From: Marichromatium gracile
GTDB taxonomy: Bacteria; Pseudomonadota; Gammaproteobacteria; Chromatiales; Chromatiaceae
Length of the DNA: 37,475 bases
Assembly (NCBI RefSeq): GCF_004343155.1
Contig: NZ_SMDC01000018.1
Location: 1 to 37,475 of the forward strand
Direction: 5' to 3'
A program made the position numbers and the translations under genes. Below the pieces are notes generated by a model. It ran no database searches. It was not told the DNA's origin and saw nothing but the letters and a program-made list of their open reading frames with translations. Below, in pieces: positions 17,310-26,189 of this stretch (positions are counted from its first letter, which is position 1; every line of letters begins with the position of its first letter).

Positions 17310-17458
17310 CGAGAGCCCCACGCGGCCGACGCGCGCGACGCTGGAACTCGACGACGATCGCCACAACCTGAGATCCAGAGTCACCCACATTCACGCGCCG
17401 CGCCGCCCCGCCCGAGACGGCGCACTCCGGTCGCGGCGCAATCAGATCGAGGCACCCC

Positions 17459-18718
17459 ATGGACGCAGACGTCATCGTCATCGGCGCCGGACTCTCCGGT
17501 CTCGCCTGCGCCATCCATCTTCGCAAGGCCGGGATCGAGCCCCTGGTGCTCGAGGCCGGCGACCAGGTCGGTGGCCGCGTCGCCACCGAGCGCCGCGACG
17601 GCTTCCTGCTCGACCGCGGCTTCCAGGTCCTGCAGACCTGGTACCCCGAGGCCCGGCGCATGCTCGACTATCAGGCTCTCGACCTGCGCCCCTTCTATCC
17701 AGGCGCATTGAGCTGGTTCGACGGTCGGCTGCACCGCGTCAGCGATATCTGGCGACGCCCGCTGCGCCTGCCCCAGATGCTCGTCTCGCCGGTCGGCACC
17801 GCCGCCGACAAGTTACGGCTGCTGCGACTCCGTCACCAGGCACTCGCCGGCGATCTCGCCGCACTCTACGCCCGCCCCGAGACCAGCGCTGCGGCGCGAC
17901 TCGAGGCACTCGGCTTCTCGCCACGGATCCGCGAGCGCTTCTTCCTGCCGTTCTTCTCCGGGGTCTTCTTCGACCCGGAGCTCGCGGTCTCGAGCCGGGC
18001 CTTCGAGTTCGTCTTTCGCGCCTTTGCGCTCGGCGACACCGCGCTACCCGCGGGGGGGATGGCACAGATCCCACGCCAGCTCGCCACCCGGCTGCCGAAC
18101 GGGACCATCCGACTCGGCAGCCGGGTCGAGCGGATCGAGCGCGATCGCGTACTGCTCGAATCGGGACAGCGACTACGCGCCCGCGCCGTGGTGATCGCCA
18201 CCGACGTCAACGCCGCCGCGCATCTGCTCGACGAGCCCCAGCGCCCGATGCGCGCCACCACCTGCTTCCACTTCGCCGCGCCGCAGCCACCGCTCGAGGG
18301 CAACGCGCTGGTGATCAATGGCAGCGGCCACGGGGTGGTCAACAGCCTGCTGTGCCCGAGCAACCTCTCCGAGCACTATGCCCCGCCCGAACGCGCCCTG
18401 GTGACGGTCAACTGTCTCGGTGCGACCCATAACCCGGACACCCTGGAGACACAGATCAGACAGGAGCTGGCGGACTGGTTCGGAGAGGCCGTCGGCGGCT
18501 GGGAGCGACTCGCGGTCCATCGCATCCCTCAAGCGTTGCCGCTCCAGCAGCCACCGGTACAGTCGCTGCGAACGGCCCCGCAACGGGGCGAGCGAGTCTG
18601 GGTGTGCGGAGAGATGGCGGGGCCGACCTCGATCCACTGGGCGCTGAGCAGTGGCCGGCTCGCCGCCGAGGCGGTGGTCGGCAGCGTCCGGCCGCGCGCG
18701 GTGCGTCAGCACGTCTGA
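17459..18718 (+). CDS. FAD-dependent oxidoreductase (phytoene-desaturase-like)
   Basis: A 419-residue flavoprotein of the amine oxidase/phytoene dehydrogenase superfamily. The dinucleotide fold is VIGAGLSGLACAIHL (7-21), with Glu32 in VLEAGDQVGGR binding the ribose. The C-terminal FAD motif is VWVCGEMAGPTSIHWALSSG. It lacks recognisable carotenoid-pathway neighbours in this window and is shorter than CrtI enzymes (about 490-510), so its substrate is unknown. It starts 149 bases after dmeF and is convergent with the HD-domain gene. Confidence 0.85.
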   Translation: MDADVIVIGAGLSGLACAIHLRKAGIEPLVLEAGDQVGGRVATERRDGFLLDRGFQVLQTWYPEARRMLDYQALDLRPFYPGALSWFDGRLHRVSDIWRRPLRLPQMLVSPVGTAADKLRLLRLRHQALAGDLAALYARPETSAAARLEALGFSPRIRERFFLPFFSGVFFDPELAVSSRAFEFVFRAFALGDTALPAGGMAQIPRQLATRLPNGTIRLGSRVERIERDRVLLESGQRLRARAVVIATDVNAAAHLLDEPQRPMRATTCFHFAAPQPPLEGNALVINGSGHGVVNSLLCPSNLSEHYAPPERALVTVNCLGATHNPDTLETQIRQELADWFGEAVGGWERLAVHRIPQALPLQQPPVQSLRTAPQRGERVWVCGEMAGPTSIHWALSSGRLAAEAVVGSVRPRAVRQHV

Positions 18719-18731
18719 ACGCCCACGCCGC

Positions 18732-19328
18732 TCACTCGAACAGCAAACGGTTGTCGGTACCGGCGCAGCCGGCCATCTCGGCATAGAGACGCTCGGCCTG
18801 GGTCCAGTCGAGCGCAGGGAAGACCGCCCGCGCCTCGGCGAGCTTGTCGCGCAGCGCCGTATCGCTCTTGTCGGCGACCGCTGCGGCATGGGCACCGATG
18901 CCCTCCTCGCGGATGAACAGACAGGCATCCATCAGATCGGCGAGCTTGACGATGAAGGCCAGCGGCGTGTGGCGCAACGCCTGCTTGCGCGCGATCACCT
19001 CAGGGGCGATCTCGCGCTCGATCCGTTCCAGCGGATCGGCGCGACCGGCGACCTCGGCCACGCGACGCTTCAGCGGCGAGGGCATATCACCCATCAACAA
19101 CTCCGGGGCATCGTGGAGCAAGGCATATTCCAGGGCCTGCAGCCGCACCTCGGGGCCGGGGTCCTCGGGCATCACCCGCGAGAGCAGCTCGCGGGTGATC
19201 ATCGCGACCAGATAGTGGTGCTCGGCAAGCGTCTGGTTGCGCGCGCAGCGTACCGAGTGCCAGCGGGTGACATGACCGGAGCGGGCGATGTCACGCATGT
19301 TGAGCTTGAGGTCCTGCATCACGGCCAT
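18732..19328 (-). CDS. HD-domain phosphohydrolase (YfbR-like 5'-nucleotidase)
   Basis: About 198 residues with the HD metal-site order: an early HSV segment, AEHHYLVAM, LLHDAPELLMGDMPSP and a late KLADLMDA aspartate. This pattern is shared with YfbR, a 5'-deoxynucleotidase. Substrate choice is an inference; dcd in the same window would fit nucleotide-pool control only loosely. Start sites at 19346, 19328 and 19319 are all possible. None has a strong ribosome binding site. Confidence 0.82.
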   Translation of the reverse strand: MAVMQDLKLNMRDIARSGHVTRWHSVRCARNQTLAEHHYLVAMITRELLSRVMPEDPGPEVRLQALEYALLHDAPELLMGDMPSPLKRRVAEVAGRADPLERIEREIAPEVIARKQALRHTPLAFIVKLADLMDACLFIREEGIGAHAAAVADKSDTALRDKLAEARAVFPALDWTQAERLYAEMAGCAGTDNRLLFE

Positions 19329-19383
19329 CCATCGGAAAGGGGGCATCCCATGCTGACCGAGTCGAGCGACCGGCGCAACGGCG

Positions 19384-19488
19384 TCAGAAACCGGTGACCG
19401 CGGCCTCGATCCCCTGGGTCCACCCCAGGCCCATCAAGGACACCAACACCATACCCGCGGCCATTGAACCACCCAGGAACGCACGCAT
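19384..19488 (-). CDS. 34-residue membrane peptide
   Basis: Reading the minus strand, ATG at 19488 is preceded by AAGGAG at a spacing of about 9 bases, one of the best ribosome binding sites in this part of the window. The peptide starts MRAFLGGSMAAGMVLVSLMG and ends TGF, with one hydrophobic segment (about 4-22). I do not recognise the family; it is not CydX or YnhF by sequence. It lies 37 bases before the longest possible start of the HD-domain gene and could be co-transcribed with it. Confidence 0.55.
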   Translation of the reverse strand: MRAFLGGSMAAGMVLVSLMGLGWTQGIEAAVTGF

Positions 19489-19560
19489 CTCTTATCTCTC
19501 CTTCGGGGACTGCCCCCATGACGTTCGACCGATTCTCTCCCCGTCGACGACGGGCGGGAT

Positions 19561-19581
19561 GCCGCCGCGAATCGCGGCGGC
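19561..19581 (-). promoter_or_regulatory. Perfect hairpin in the leader of the 34-residue gene
   Basis: GCCGCCGCG and CGCGGCGGC flank a 3-base loop. In the minus-strand transcript it would lie about 75 bases before the small gene's start codon. No T-tract follows on either strand, so it is probably not a terminator. Confidence 0.45.
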
Positions 19582-19595
19582 TATCCATATCAATA

Positions 19596-19610
19596 GAGAT
19601 AACGTCTCTC
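19596..19610. promoter_or_regulatory. Weak Fur-like palindrome
   Basis: GAGATAACGTCTCTC is a 15-base palindrome with two mismatching pairs. Read on the minus strand, an overlapping window matches the TGATAAT/ATTATCA Fur pattern at about 9 of 14 positions. It is AT-richer than its surroundings and lies between divergent genes, so an operator is plausible but unproven. Confidence 0.25.
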
Positions 19611-19656
19611 ATTCTTTTTTCAATGAGCGCGGCATCCGGCACGACCGGGTCGCGGC

Positions 19657-19685
19657 CGGACAGGAGCCGACGGTACGGCTACAAT
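19657..19685 (+). promoter_or_regulatory. Candidate promoter for the DUF2835 gene
   Basis: CGGACA (19657-19662) and TACAAT (19680-19685) are 17 bases apart, about 40 bases before the start codon. The -10 matches five of six positions and the -35 four of six. Confidence 0.45.
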
Positions 19686-19724
19686 GTGCCGATCACCGCG
19701 CCACGGCGCGCTCCAGACCCAACG

Positions 19725-19970
19725 ATGCAACGCTACTACTTCACCCTCGACATCCCGGCCAGCGAGTATCTGCGCTACTACAGCGGCGCTGCGGCACGGG
19801 TACTGGTCAAGGTCCACGACGGTCGCACCCTGTCACTGCCGGCGGTGAACCTGCGTCGCTTCGTCACCAACGCGGGGATTCGAGGCGCCTTCTGTCTCAC
19901 CGTCGACGACGATCAGCGCTTCGTCTCCCTCGAACGCCAGGACCGCGCCACGCCCGGCGTGCGCGCCTGA
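19725..19970 (+). CDS. DUF2835 family protein
   Basis: An 81-residue protein starting MQRYYFTLDIPASEYLRYYSG, with DGRTLSLPAVNLRRFVT in the middle, the pattern of DUF2835. The family is common in gammaproteobacteria and has no known function. Upstream in-frame ATGs exist, but similarity to the family begins at this Met. It lies 57 bases before the helicase gene and may share its transcript. Confidence 0.8.
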   Translation: MQRYYFTLDIPASEYLRYYSGAAARVLVKVHDGRTLSLPAVNLRRFVTNAGIRGAFCLTVDDDQRFVSLERQDRATPGVRA

Positions 19971-20027
19971 ACCGCCGCCGTCCAGATCCAGCCCTTCCCG
20001 GGCATGTCAGAACATCAGGTTTCCCCC

Positions 20028-21389
20028 ATGAACACGAATTTCTCCGACTATCCGCTCGATCCCTCGCTGCTGCGTGGCATCGAGCAGGCAGGCTATGCGC
20101 AGCCGACCCCGGTCCAGGAGGCGGTGCTCGAGCCCGCCCTCGATGGTCGCGACCTGATGGTGTGCGCCGCCACCGGCTCGGGCAAGACCGCCGCCTTCCT
20201 GCTGCCGATGATGCAGCACATGCTCGAGACCCCCAAGGCCGACGGCGGCACCCGGGCGCTGATCCTGGTACCGACCCGCGAGCTGGCGCGTCAGGTACGC
20301 GAGCACTTCATGCGCATCGGCGGTCACACCCGCCTCGGCGTCGACGTCATCACCGGCGGTGACTCGCGCGCCCACCAGATCGCGTCCCTGCGCAGGAACC
20401 CGGAGTTCCTGATCGCGACCCCGGGACGGTTTCGCGAGATGCTCGAGCACAATCGCACCGAGCTCGACGATCTCGAGTTCCTGGTGCTCGACGAGGCCGA
20501 CCGGATGCTCGAGATGGGTTTCGTCGAGGACGTCGTGACCATCATCCAGAACAGCAACCCGGAGCGTCAGTCGCTGCTGTTCTCCGCCACCCTGGAGCGA
20601 CGCGGACTGGAGCGGATCACCGCAATCCTGCTCGACGACCCGCTGCGATTGACCCTCGACGCGGTCCGCGAGGCCCATCCCGACATCCGTCACCAGTGCC
20701 TGCTCAGCGACGAGGTCGCGCACAAGCGCGAGCAGCTGCGCTGGCTACTCGCCAACGAGACCTTCGAGAAGGCGCTGGTGTTCGTCAACAGCCGCGACCT
20801 GGCCACCGAGCTCGGCGGCTGGCTCGGCGCCCAGGGTGAGCGCGTCGCCGTGCTCCACGGCGAGCTTGAGCAGCGCGAGCGCAACCGGGTGATGGGACTG
20901 CTCCACCAGGGCAAGGTGCGGGTGCTGGTGGCCACCGATCTGGCCGCGCGCGGGATCGACGTCCCCGGGGTGGAGCGGGTGTTCAACCTCGAGGTCCCAC
21001 GCAACGGCGAGGACTATCTGCATCGCACTGGGCGCACCGGACGTGCCGGTGAGCAGGGCGTCGCCGTGAACCTGGTCGGCCCGACCGAATGGAACCGCAT
21101 GGAGAGCATCAGCCGCTTCCTCGGACTCGCGCTCGAGTGGCGCGCGATCGACGGGCTGGAGGCACGGTTCAAGGGACCGGCGGCGAAGAAACGGCGCAAG
21201 ACCCCGGCCAGCCGGGTCAAGGCCAAGAAGACAACGGCACGCGCCGCCACCAAGGACAAGGACAAGCAGCGTCACCGCGACCGCAAGAACATCGGCAAGC
21301 GCCGCGCCCCCTCGGGCAAGGCCGTCGAGGCCGGTCACGCCCCACTGAGCCGCAAACGCCGCGACGAGGGCGGGACGGAGGAGCGCTGA
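20028..21389 (+). CDS. DEAD-box RNA helicase, SrmB-like
   Basis: A 453-residue helicase with the Q motif near 23-31, ATGSGKT (48-54), PTRELA (82-87), DEAD (155-158), SAT (186-188) and HRTGRTGRA (332-340). The basic tail contains RHRDRKNIGKRRAPS, nearly the same as the end of E. coli SrmB, which assists assembly of the large ribosomal subunit. The start at 20028 aligns with SrmB; an in-frame ATG at 20004 adds eight residues. It ends 18 bases from the convergent DUF533 gene. Confidence 0.9.
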   Translation: MNTNFSDYPLDPSLLRGIEQAGYAQPTPVQEAVLEPALDGRDLMVCAATGSGKTAAFLLPMMQHMLETPKADGGTRALILVPTRELARQVREHFMRIGGHTRLGVDVITGGDSRAHQIASLRRNPEFLIATPGRFREMLEHNRTELDDLEFLVLDEADRMLEMGFVEDVVTIIQNSNPERQSLLFSATLERRGLERITAILLDDPLRLTLDAVREAHPDIRHQCLLSDEVAHKREQLRWLLANETFEKALVFVNSRDLATELGGWLGAQGERVAVLHGELEQRERNRVMGLLHQGKVRVLVATDLAARGIDVPGVERVFNLEVPRNGEDYLHRTGRTGRAGEQGVAVNLVGPTEWNRMESISRFLGLALEWRAIDGLEARFKGPAAKKRRKTPASRVKAKKTTARAATKDKDKQRHRDRKNIGKRRAPSGKAVEAGHAPLSRKRRDEGGTEER

Positions 21390-21407
21390 GTCGAACCCGG
21401 CGCGCCC

Positions 21408-22154
21408 TCAGCCGGCGACCCCGAGGGCACGCTGAAGCTGAGCGGTGACCTCGGGGGTCAGGCCGGTGCGCGCGGCCAGGCCGTCGAGATAGGCGCGCTC
21501 CTCCGGGGTATCGACCTCGATCGCCAGCAGCGAGGCGGCATAGACCTCGGCGGCCGTCTCCCGGTCCGGGATCTCGGCGGCGAAGGCGTCGAGGTCGAGC
21601 GGGCGCACCAGTTCATCGGCGAGCCATTGACGCACCTGCGCCTCGAGTCCGCTCGCCGCGGCCTGGTCGACGATCCGCTGCATCTCGTCGACCCCGATCT
21701 GACCGTCGGACTTCGCGGCATTGATCATCGCCCGCACCAGCAACCGCGCCTTGTCGTCACGCGCGGCATCAGCCCGCACCGGCTCGGGCAGCGCCGCTGG
21801 TGGTACCGGCACCGGGGCAGCGCCCTGCCCCTCGGCGCTGGCGTTGGTCAGCGCCTTGTAGGCCACCCCGGCGAGCATCGCCAGGGCACCGCCGGTGAGC
21901 GCACCACGCACGGCATCGCCACCGCCACCGAGCACCGAGCCGAGCGCAGCCCCCAGCCCACCGGCTTGGAGCGGGTTGTCGGCAGCCTGACCGAGCACCC
22001 CGCGCGCACCATCGAGCAGCGCGCTCAGACCACCCCCGCCACCCTCGCCGGGCGTGGTGGAGAGCTGCCCCAGCCCCTGGCTGAGACGCTGCGCTCCACT
22101 GCCGGAGAGGTTGTTCTGTAACAGTGAACCGAGTAGATCACCGAAGCCTGCCAT
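21408..22154 (-). CDS. DUF533/TerB-like protein
   Basis: A 248-residue protein. The N-terminal part (about 1-120) is Gly/Ala/Leu-rich and includes a probable membrane-interacting segment (GALTGGALAMLAGVAYKAL). The C-terminal part (about 140-248) is a helical TerB-like domain (DDKARLLVRAMINAAKSDGQIG). This matches the DUF533 family (E. coli YebE), of unknown function. The start at 22154 has GGGAG upstream; longer starts add unconserved sequence. Confidence 0.82.
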   Translation of the reverse strand: MAGFGDLLGSLLQNNLSGSGAQRLSQGLGQLSTTPGEGGGGGLSALLDGARGVLGQAADNPLQAGGLGAALGSVLGGGGDAVRGALTGGALAMLAGVAYKALTNASAEGQGAAPVPVPPAALPEPVRADAARDDKARLLVRAMINAAKSDGQIGVDEMQRIVDQAAASGLEAQVRQWLADELVRPLDLDAFAAEIPDRETAAEVYAASLLAIEVDTPEERAYLDGLAARTGLTPEVTAQLQRALGVAG

Positions 22155-22234
22155 GCCTTGACTCCCACCGAGTTGGGCGCGACGCACGCCGCGCACGGAT
22201 GCCATCACTCTAGCACCTGGAACGCGTCGCACCG

Positions 22235-22975
22235 TCACCCCGGCATGATGAATGGCCCGACCGGATCACCGGGAACCAGCCCCAGGGCACCATCGGCGCG
22301 CCCCTGATTGACCGCGATCTCGACCAGCCCGAGCGCATTCTCGTACCAGAAGGCCTCACCCGGCTCGACCGCACAGAAGGTTCGCGCCCAGGGCAACAGA
22401 CGCTCGCCGACACGCAGGGATTGCGCATGGCCGACCGGTCGCAGACCGGTCATCAGGTTGCCATAGTGGTCGGCATAGAGGACCCGATCGAGCGTCTTCG
22501 GCCAGTCATGCCCCACGGGTCGATCGAGCCGGGTGGCGCCGACGTCCTCGCCCCGACACAGTCGCGCGGCCACCGGCAGGAACCAGTCACGCCCATGGAA
22601 GGTCGCGCTGCGCCGCGACGGCAGCCAGCCGATTCGCCAGCACTGCCCCGCTCCGGCCATCAGGTGCGGCGCGAGCAGACCATTATCGGGGGCAACGAAC
22701 CAGTCCTCGCCGACGCGCGCGATGACACCGTCACGCGCCCCACCGACGCCGGGATCGACCACGCAGAGATAAAGGGTACGCGGGGGCATGTCGCGCGCTA
22801 GCGCCGGCAGCAGATAAGCAGCGAGATCGGGACGGAAGGGTGGCAGGTCGTGGACCAGGTCGATCACCGCATGATCGGGCAGGCTGGCGTCGAGTGCGGC
22901 CTGCATCTGCCCGAGATAGGGACCAGCACCGAAATCGGTGACTAGGGCGATGCGTTCGATGACCGGAACTTCCAT
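22235..22975 (-). CDS. SAM hydroxide adenosyltransferase (DUF62 family)
   Basis: A 246-residue protein of the family that hydrolyses S-adenosylmethionine to adenosine and methionine and is related to fluorinases and chlorinases. The N-terminal domain has IALVTDFGAGPYLGQMQAAL, LCVVDPGVGG and APDNGLLAP, all conserved in the active site. The C-terminal beta-barrel has YADHYGNLMTG and ENALGLVEIAVNQG. Its start is only 33 bases past the end of the ribosomal terminator, with no clear promoter, so it may depend on read-through. Confidence 0.88.
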   Translation of the reverse strand: MEVPVIERIALVTDFGAGPYLGQMQAALDASLPDHAVIDLVHDLPPFRPDLAAYLLPALARDMPPRTLYLCVVDPGVGGARDGVIARVGEDWFVAPDNGLLAPHLMAGAGQCWRIGWLPSRRSATFHGRDWFLPVAARLCRGEDVGATRLDRPVGHDWPKTLDRVLYADHYGNLMTGLRPVGHAQSLRVGERLLPWARTFCAVEPGEAFWYENALGLVEIAVNQGRADGALGLVPGDPVGPFIMPG

Positions 22976-23007
22976 CAGGATGGACCTCGTGCAGCACATT
23001 CGAGACG

Positions 23008-23040
23008 AAAAAAAACCGGGCAAATGCCCGGTTTTTTTCA
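23008..23040 (-). terminator. Intrinsic terminator of the ribosomal protein supercluster
   Basis: CCGGGC-AAAT-GCCCGG (23016-23031) is flanked by eight A on one side and seven T on the other, so it can work in both directions. It lies 27 bases after the rplQ stop and is the clearest terminator in the window. Confidence 0.95.
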
Positions 23041-23066
23041 TGCGGCAACGCCGGAGACGTCGGAAC

Positions 23067-23453
23067 TCAGTCCTCGTCCTCGACCTCGGTCTGCACCGGA
23101 CGGTCGACCAGCTCGACGTAGGCCATGGGGGCCGCGTCGCTGGAGCGATAACCACACTTGAGGATGCGCAGGTAGCCGCCGGGACGACCCTGGTAACGCG
23201 GACCGAGCTCGGCGAACAGCTTGCCGACGGCGTCCTTGTCGCGCAGACGCGCAAAGGCCTGACGGCGCGCATGCACCGAGTCTTCCTTCGCCAGGGTGAT
23301 CAGCGGCTCGGCGACCCGACGCAGCTCTTTGGCCTTGGGCACGGTCGTCTTGATCAGCTCGTGCTCGAACAGCGAGGCCGCCATATTGCGAAACATCGCC
23401 TCGCGGTGCGAGCTGGTGCGATTCAGATGCCTTCCGGCTTTGCGGTGACGCAT
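23067..23453 (-). CDS. rplQ: 50S ribosomal protein L17
   Basis: 128 residues. The start [20 protein letters not shown] is the L17 signature. GGTVVV-type insertions are absent, and the acidic tail (EVEDED) is usual for proteobacteria. It is the last gene of the alpha group, 56 bases after rpoA, with AAAAGGATC before the ATG. It binds near the polypeptide exit tunnel of the large subunit. Confidence 0.98.
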   Translation of the reverse strand: MRHRKAGRHLNRTSSHREAMFRNMAASLFEHELIKTTVPKAKELRRVAEPLITLAKEDSVHARRQAFARLRDKDAVGKLFAELGPRYQGRPGGYLRILKCGYRSSDAAPMAYVELVDRPVQTEVEDED

Positions 23454-23509
23454 GATCCTTTTCCCGAATATCTTGTGATCGAGTGTTGTGTTCTAGAACC
23501 TGAGAGCGC

Positions 23510-24520
23510 TCAGCGGACGCTCAGTTCGGCGATGTTTTCAGGCGGCCAGTTCTCGAGCCGCATCCCCAGCGAGAGACCGCGCGTTGCAAGCACGTCCTTG
23601 ATCTCCGTGAGCGACTTCTTGCCGAGATTCGGGGTCTTGAGCAGCTCCACCTCGGTACGCTGGATCAGATCGCCGATCAGGTAGATGTTCTCGGCCTTCA
23701 GGCAGTTCGCCGAACGCACCGTCAGCTCCAGGTCGTCGACCGGGCGCAGCAGGATCGGGTCGTAGGGCGACTCATCGCGCTGCTCGACGGACTGGCTGTC
23801 CGCGGCACCCGTGCCCTCGAGCACGACGAAGCTCGAGAGCTGGTCGCGCAGGATGGTCGCGGCGCGCTGGATCGACTCCTTGGGATCGATCGTGCCGTTG
23901 GTCTCCAGGTCGATCACCAGACGATCGAGATCGGTGCGCTGCTCGACACGAGCCGACTGCACCTCGATCGCGACACGACGCACCGGGCTGTAGGAGGCGT
24001 CGAGCGGCAGCTTGCCGATCGGACGATCCTCGCCCTCTTCGCCCTCGCGCGCGGTGGCCGGCTCGTAGCCACGACCACGACGCACGGTCAGGGTCATGCT
24101 CAGCTCACCCTCGGTGAGGTTGGCGATCACCAACTCGGGGTTGGCGATGGTGGCCGAGTGATCGAGCTCGATGTCGGCGGCGGTCACCGGACCGGGGCCG
24201 GACTTGCTCAGGGTGAAGGTCGCCTCGTCCTTGCCGTCGAGCGAGATCGCAAGCTGCTTGAGGTTGAGCAGGATCTCGAGGACGTCTTCCTGCACGCCCT
24301 CCATGGTGGTGTACTCATGGAGGACGCCCTGGATCTCGACCTCGGTGACGGCATAGCCATCCATCGAGGAGAGCAGGATGCGCCGCAGCGCATTACCCAG
24401 GGTGTGCCCGAAACCACGCTCCAGGGGCTCTAGAGAAACCTTGGCGTGGTTCGGGCTGCCATCGACCAGGTCGACCTTGACGATGCGTGGTTTCAGAAAT
24501 TCGCCAATAGCGTCAGTCAT
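23510..24520 (-). CDS. rpoA: RNA polymerase subunit alpha
   Basis: 336 residues. The N-terminal dimerisation domain (about 1-235) has [22 protein letters not shown]. The C-terminal DNA-binding domain (about 250-325) has [20 protein letters not shown] and [25 protein letters not shown], the residues that touch UP elements and activators. GAGGGGC precedes the start codon. It lies between rpsD and rplQ, the normal gammaproteobacterial order. Confidence 0.99.
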   Translation of the reverse strand: MTDAIGEFLKPRIVKVDLVDGSPNHAKVSLEPLERGFGHTLGNALRRILLSSMDGYAVTEVEIQGVLHEYTTMEGVQEDVLEILLNLKQLAISLDGKDEATFTLSKSGPGPVTAADIELDHSATIANPELVIANLTEGELSMTLTVRRGRGYEPATAREGEEGEDRPIGKLPLDASYSPVRRVAIEVQSARVEQRTDLDRLVIDLETNGTIDPKESIQRAATILRDQLSSFVVLEGTGAADSQSVEQRDESPYDPILLRPVDDLELTVRSANCLKAENIYLIGDLIQRTEVELLKTPNLGKKSLTEIKDVLATRGLSLGMRLENWPPENIAELSVR

Positions 24521-24541
24521 TAGTGCCCCTCTGGAAGCGCC

Positions 24542-25162
24542 TTACTTGGAGTACAGCTCGACGATCAGCGATTCATTGATGTCCGCCGGCAGATCGGAAC
24601 GATCGGGAACACGCTTGAAGACGCCTTTCATGGCCTTGGTGTCGACTTCGACCCAGTCGGAGAAGCCGTACTGCTCGGCCAGCGACAGCGCGTTCTGCAC
24701 GCGCACCTGCTTGCGAGCGGCTTCACGGACCTCGATCTCGTCATCGACGCCGACCTGGAAGGAGGCGATGTTGACGATACGGCCGTTGACCAGGATGGCC
24801 TTGTGGCTGACCAGCTGACGTGCCTCGGCGCGGGTGGCGCCAAAGCCCATGCGATAGACGACGTTGTCGAGACGACGCTCGAGCAGCTGGAGCAGGTTCT
24901 CACCGGTTGCACCCTTGGTGCCGGCGGCCTTCTTGTAGTAGTTACGGAACTGCTTCTCGAGCACGCCGTAGATACGACGCACCTTCTGCTTCTCACGCAG
25001 CTGCAGACCATAGTCGGAGAGGCGCCGACGACGGTCGGTGGTCTGTCCGGGCTGCTTCTCGAGGTTGCACTTGGTGTCCAGAGCGCGCGCGCGGCTCTTC
25101 AAGGAGAGATCGGTCCCCTCGCGACGCGCCAGCTTGCAGGTTGGGCCTGTGTAACGTGCCAT
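24542..25162 (-). CDS. rpsD: 30S ribosomal protein S4
   Basis: 206 residues, starting [19 protein letters not shown]. The S4 RNA-binding domain (about 95-160) has [27 protein letters not shown]. It is the Cys-poor gammaproteobacterial form without a zinc knuckle. S4 nucleates assembly of the 30S body and in E. coli represses the alpha operon. A leader for such control could be the region before rpsM, but I see no defined pseudoknot. Confidence 0.99.
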   Translation of the reverse strand: MARYTGPTCKLARREGTDLSLKSRARALDTKCNLEKQPGQTTDRRRRLSDYGLQLREKQKVRRIYGVLEKQFRNYYKKAAGTKGATGENLLQLLERRLDNVVYRMGFGATRAEARQLVSHKAILVNGRIVNIASFQVGVDDEIEVREAARKQVRVQNALSLAEQYGFSDWVEVDTKAMKGVFKRVPDRSDLPADINESLIVELYSK

Positions 25163-25181
25163 GTCTCTTCCTGTTGATCTG

Positions 25182-25571
25182 TCAGACGCGCCGCTTCTTG
25201 GGCGGACGGCAGCCGTTGTGCGGGATCGGGGTCACATCGGTGATGCTGGTGATCTTGAAACCCGCGTTGTTGAGTGCGCGCACGGCGGACTCACGACCCG
25301 GCCCCGGCCCCTTGACGTTCACGTCCAGGTTGCGCAGGCCATATTCCTTGGCGGCCTGACCGGCACGATCGGCGGCAACCTGAGCCGCGAAGGGCGTGCT
25401 CTTGCGCGAACCGCGGAAGCCTGAACCACCGGCGGTGGCCCAGGCCAAGGCGTTGCCCTGACGATCGGTGATCGTGATGATGGTGTTATTGAAGGAGGCG
25501 TGGACGTGCGCAATGCCGTCTGCAACCTGCTTCTTGACCTTTTTCTTGGTGCTGCGAATCGGTTTAGCCAT
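25182..25571 (-). CDS. rpsK: 30S ribosomal protein S11
   Basis: 129 residues. [21 protein letters not shown] and the C-terminal [19 protein letters not shown]-type end (here [21 protein letters not shown] split by one residue from the family form) are diagnostic. It binds 16S rRNA in the platform. It lies between rpsM and rpsD with gaps of 36 and 19 bases. Confidence 0.99.
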   Translation of the reverse strand: MAKPIRSTKKKVKKQVADGIAHVHASFNNTIITITDRQGNALAWATAGGSGFRGSRKSTPFAAQVAADRAGQAAKEYGLRNLDVNVKGPGPGRESAVRALNNAGFKITSITDVTPIPHNGCRPPKKRRV

Positions 25572-25607
25572 TCGACGTAATCCAGCTAATCTGCTGCGCC
25601 TGAGCGC

Positions 25608-25964
25608 TTAGCGTTTGATCGGACGACGCGGCCCCTTGCGGGTCCGTGCGTTGGTGCGCGTGCGCTGACCACGCAGGGGCAGGCCGCGACGGTGACGGAT
25701 GCCGCGGTTGCAGCCGAGGTCCATCAGGCGCTTGATGTTCATCGACACTTCACGACGCAGATCGCCCTCGACGGAGAACTTGGCGACCTCGCCACGCAGC
25801 TTCTCGACCTCTTCCTCGGTGAGGCTCTGGATCTTGGTGTCACGCGGAATGCCTGCCGCGTCGCAGATCTCGCCCGCGCGGGTGCGGCCGATGCCGTAGA
25901 TCGCGGTCAACGCGATCACGGCGTGCTTTTTGTCGGGAATGTTGACGCCGGCGATACGGGCCAT
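25608..25964 (-). CDS. rpsM: 30S ribosomal protein S13
   Basis: 118 residues. [20 protein letters not shown] and the [15 protein letters not shown] segment are the S13 signatures. It sits in the 30S head and contacts the P-site tRNA. It is the first gene of the alpha group, with GAGGGG about 10 bases before the ATG and a strong promoter just upstream. Confidence 0.99.
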   Translation of the reverse strand: MARIAGVNIPDKKHAVIALTAIYGIGRTRAGEICDAAGIPRDTKIQSLTEEEVEKLRGEVAKFSVEGDLRREVSMNIKRLMDLGCNRGIRHRRGLPLRGQRTRTNARTRKGPRRPIKR

Positions 25965-26009
25965 AGCTACGAACCCCTCAGTCCTAAATGCTCAGCGGGT
26001 AAACCGCGC

Positions 26010-26037
26010 AGTATAACAAATTGCTTACTGTAGTCAA
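26010..26037 (-). promoter_or_regulatory. Strong promoter of the alpha group (rpsM-rplQ)
   Basis: On the minus strand TTGACT (26037-26032) and TATACT (26015-26010) are 16 bases apart, with TG one base before the -10 (extended -10). Transcription would start near 26003, leaving a leader of about 40 bases before rpsM. It lies in the rpmJ-rpsM gap, the same place as the E. coli alpha promoter. Confidence 0.8.
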
Positions 26038-26047
26038 CGGGATCCCG

Positions 26048-26161
26048 TCAACCCTGGCGCTGCTTGTGACGGGGGTCGGAACAGATGACCCGCACCGTTC
26101 CATTCCGCTTGATCACCTTGCAGTTTCTGCACAACTTCTTGACCGATGCACGCACTTTCAT
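26048..26161 (-). CDS. rpmJ: 50S ribosomal protein L36
   Basis: 37 residues, starting [16 protein letters not shown] and ending DPRHKQRQG. Cys11, Cys14, Cys27 and His32 form the zinc site of the zinc-containing L36 type. It lies between secY (28 bases) and rpsM (83 bases), the usual end of the spc group. Confidence 0.97.
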   Translation of the reverse strand: MKVRASVKKLCRNCKVIKRNGTVRVICSDPRHKQRQG

Positions 26162-26189
26162 TCTTGTCTCCTAAGAGTCGGGGCCTTCT

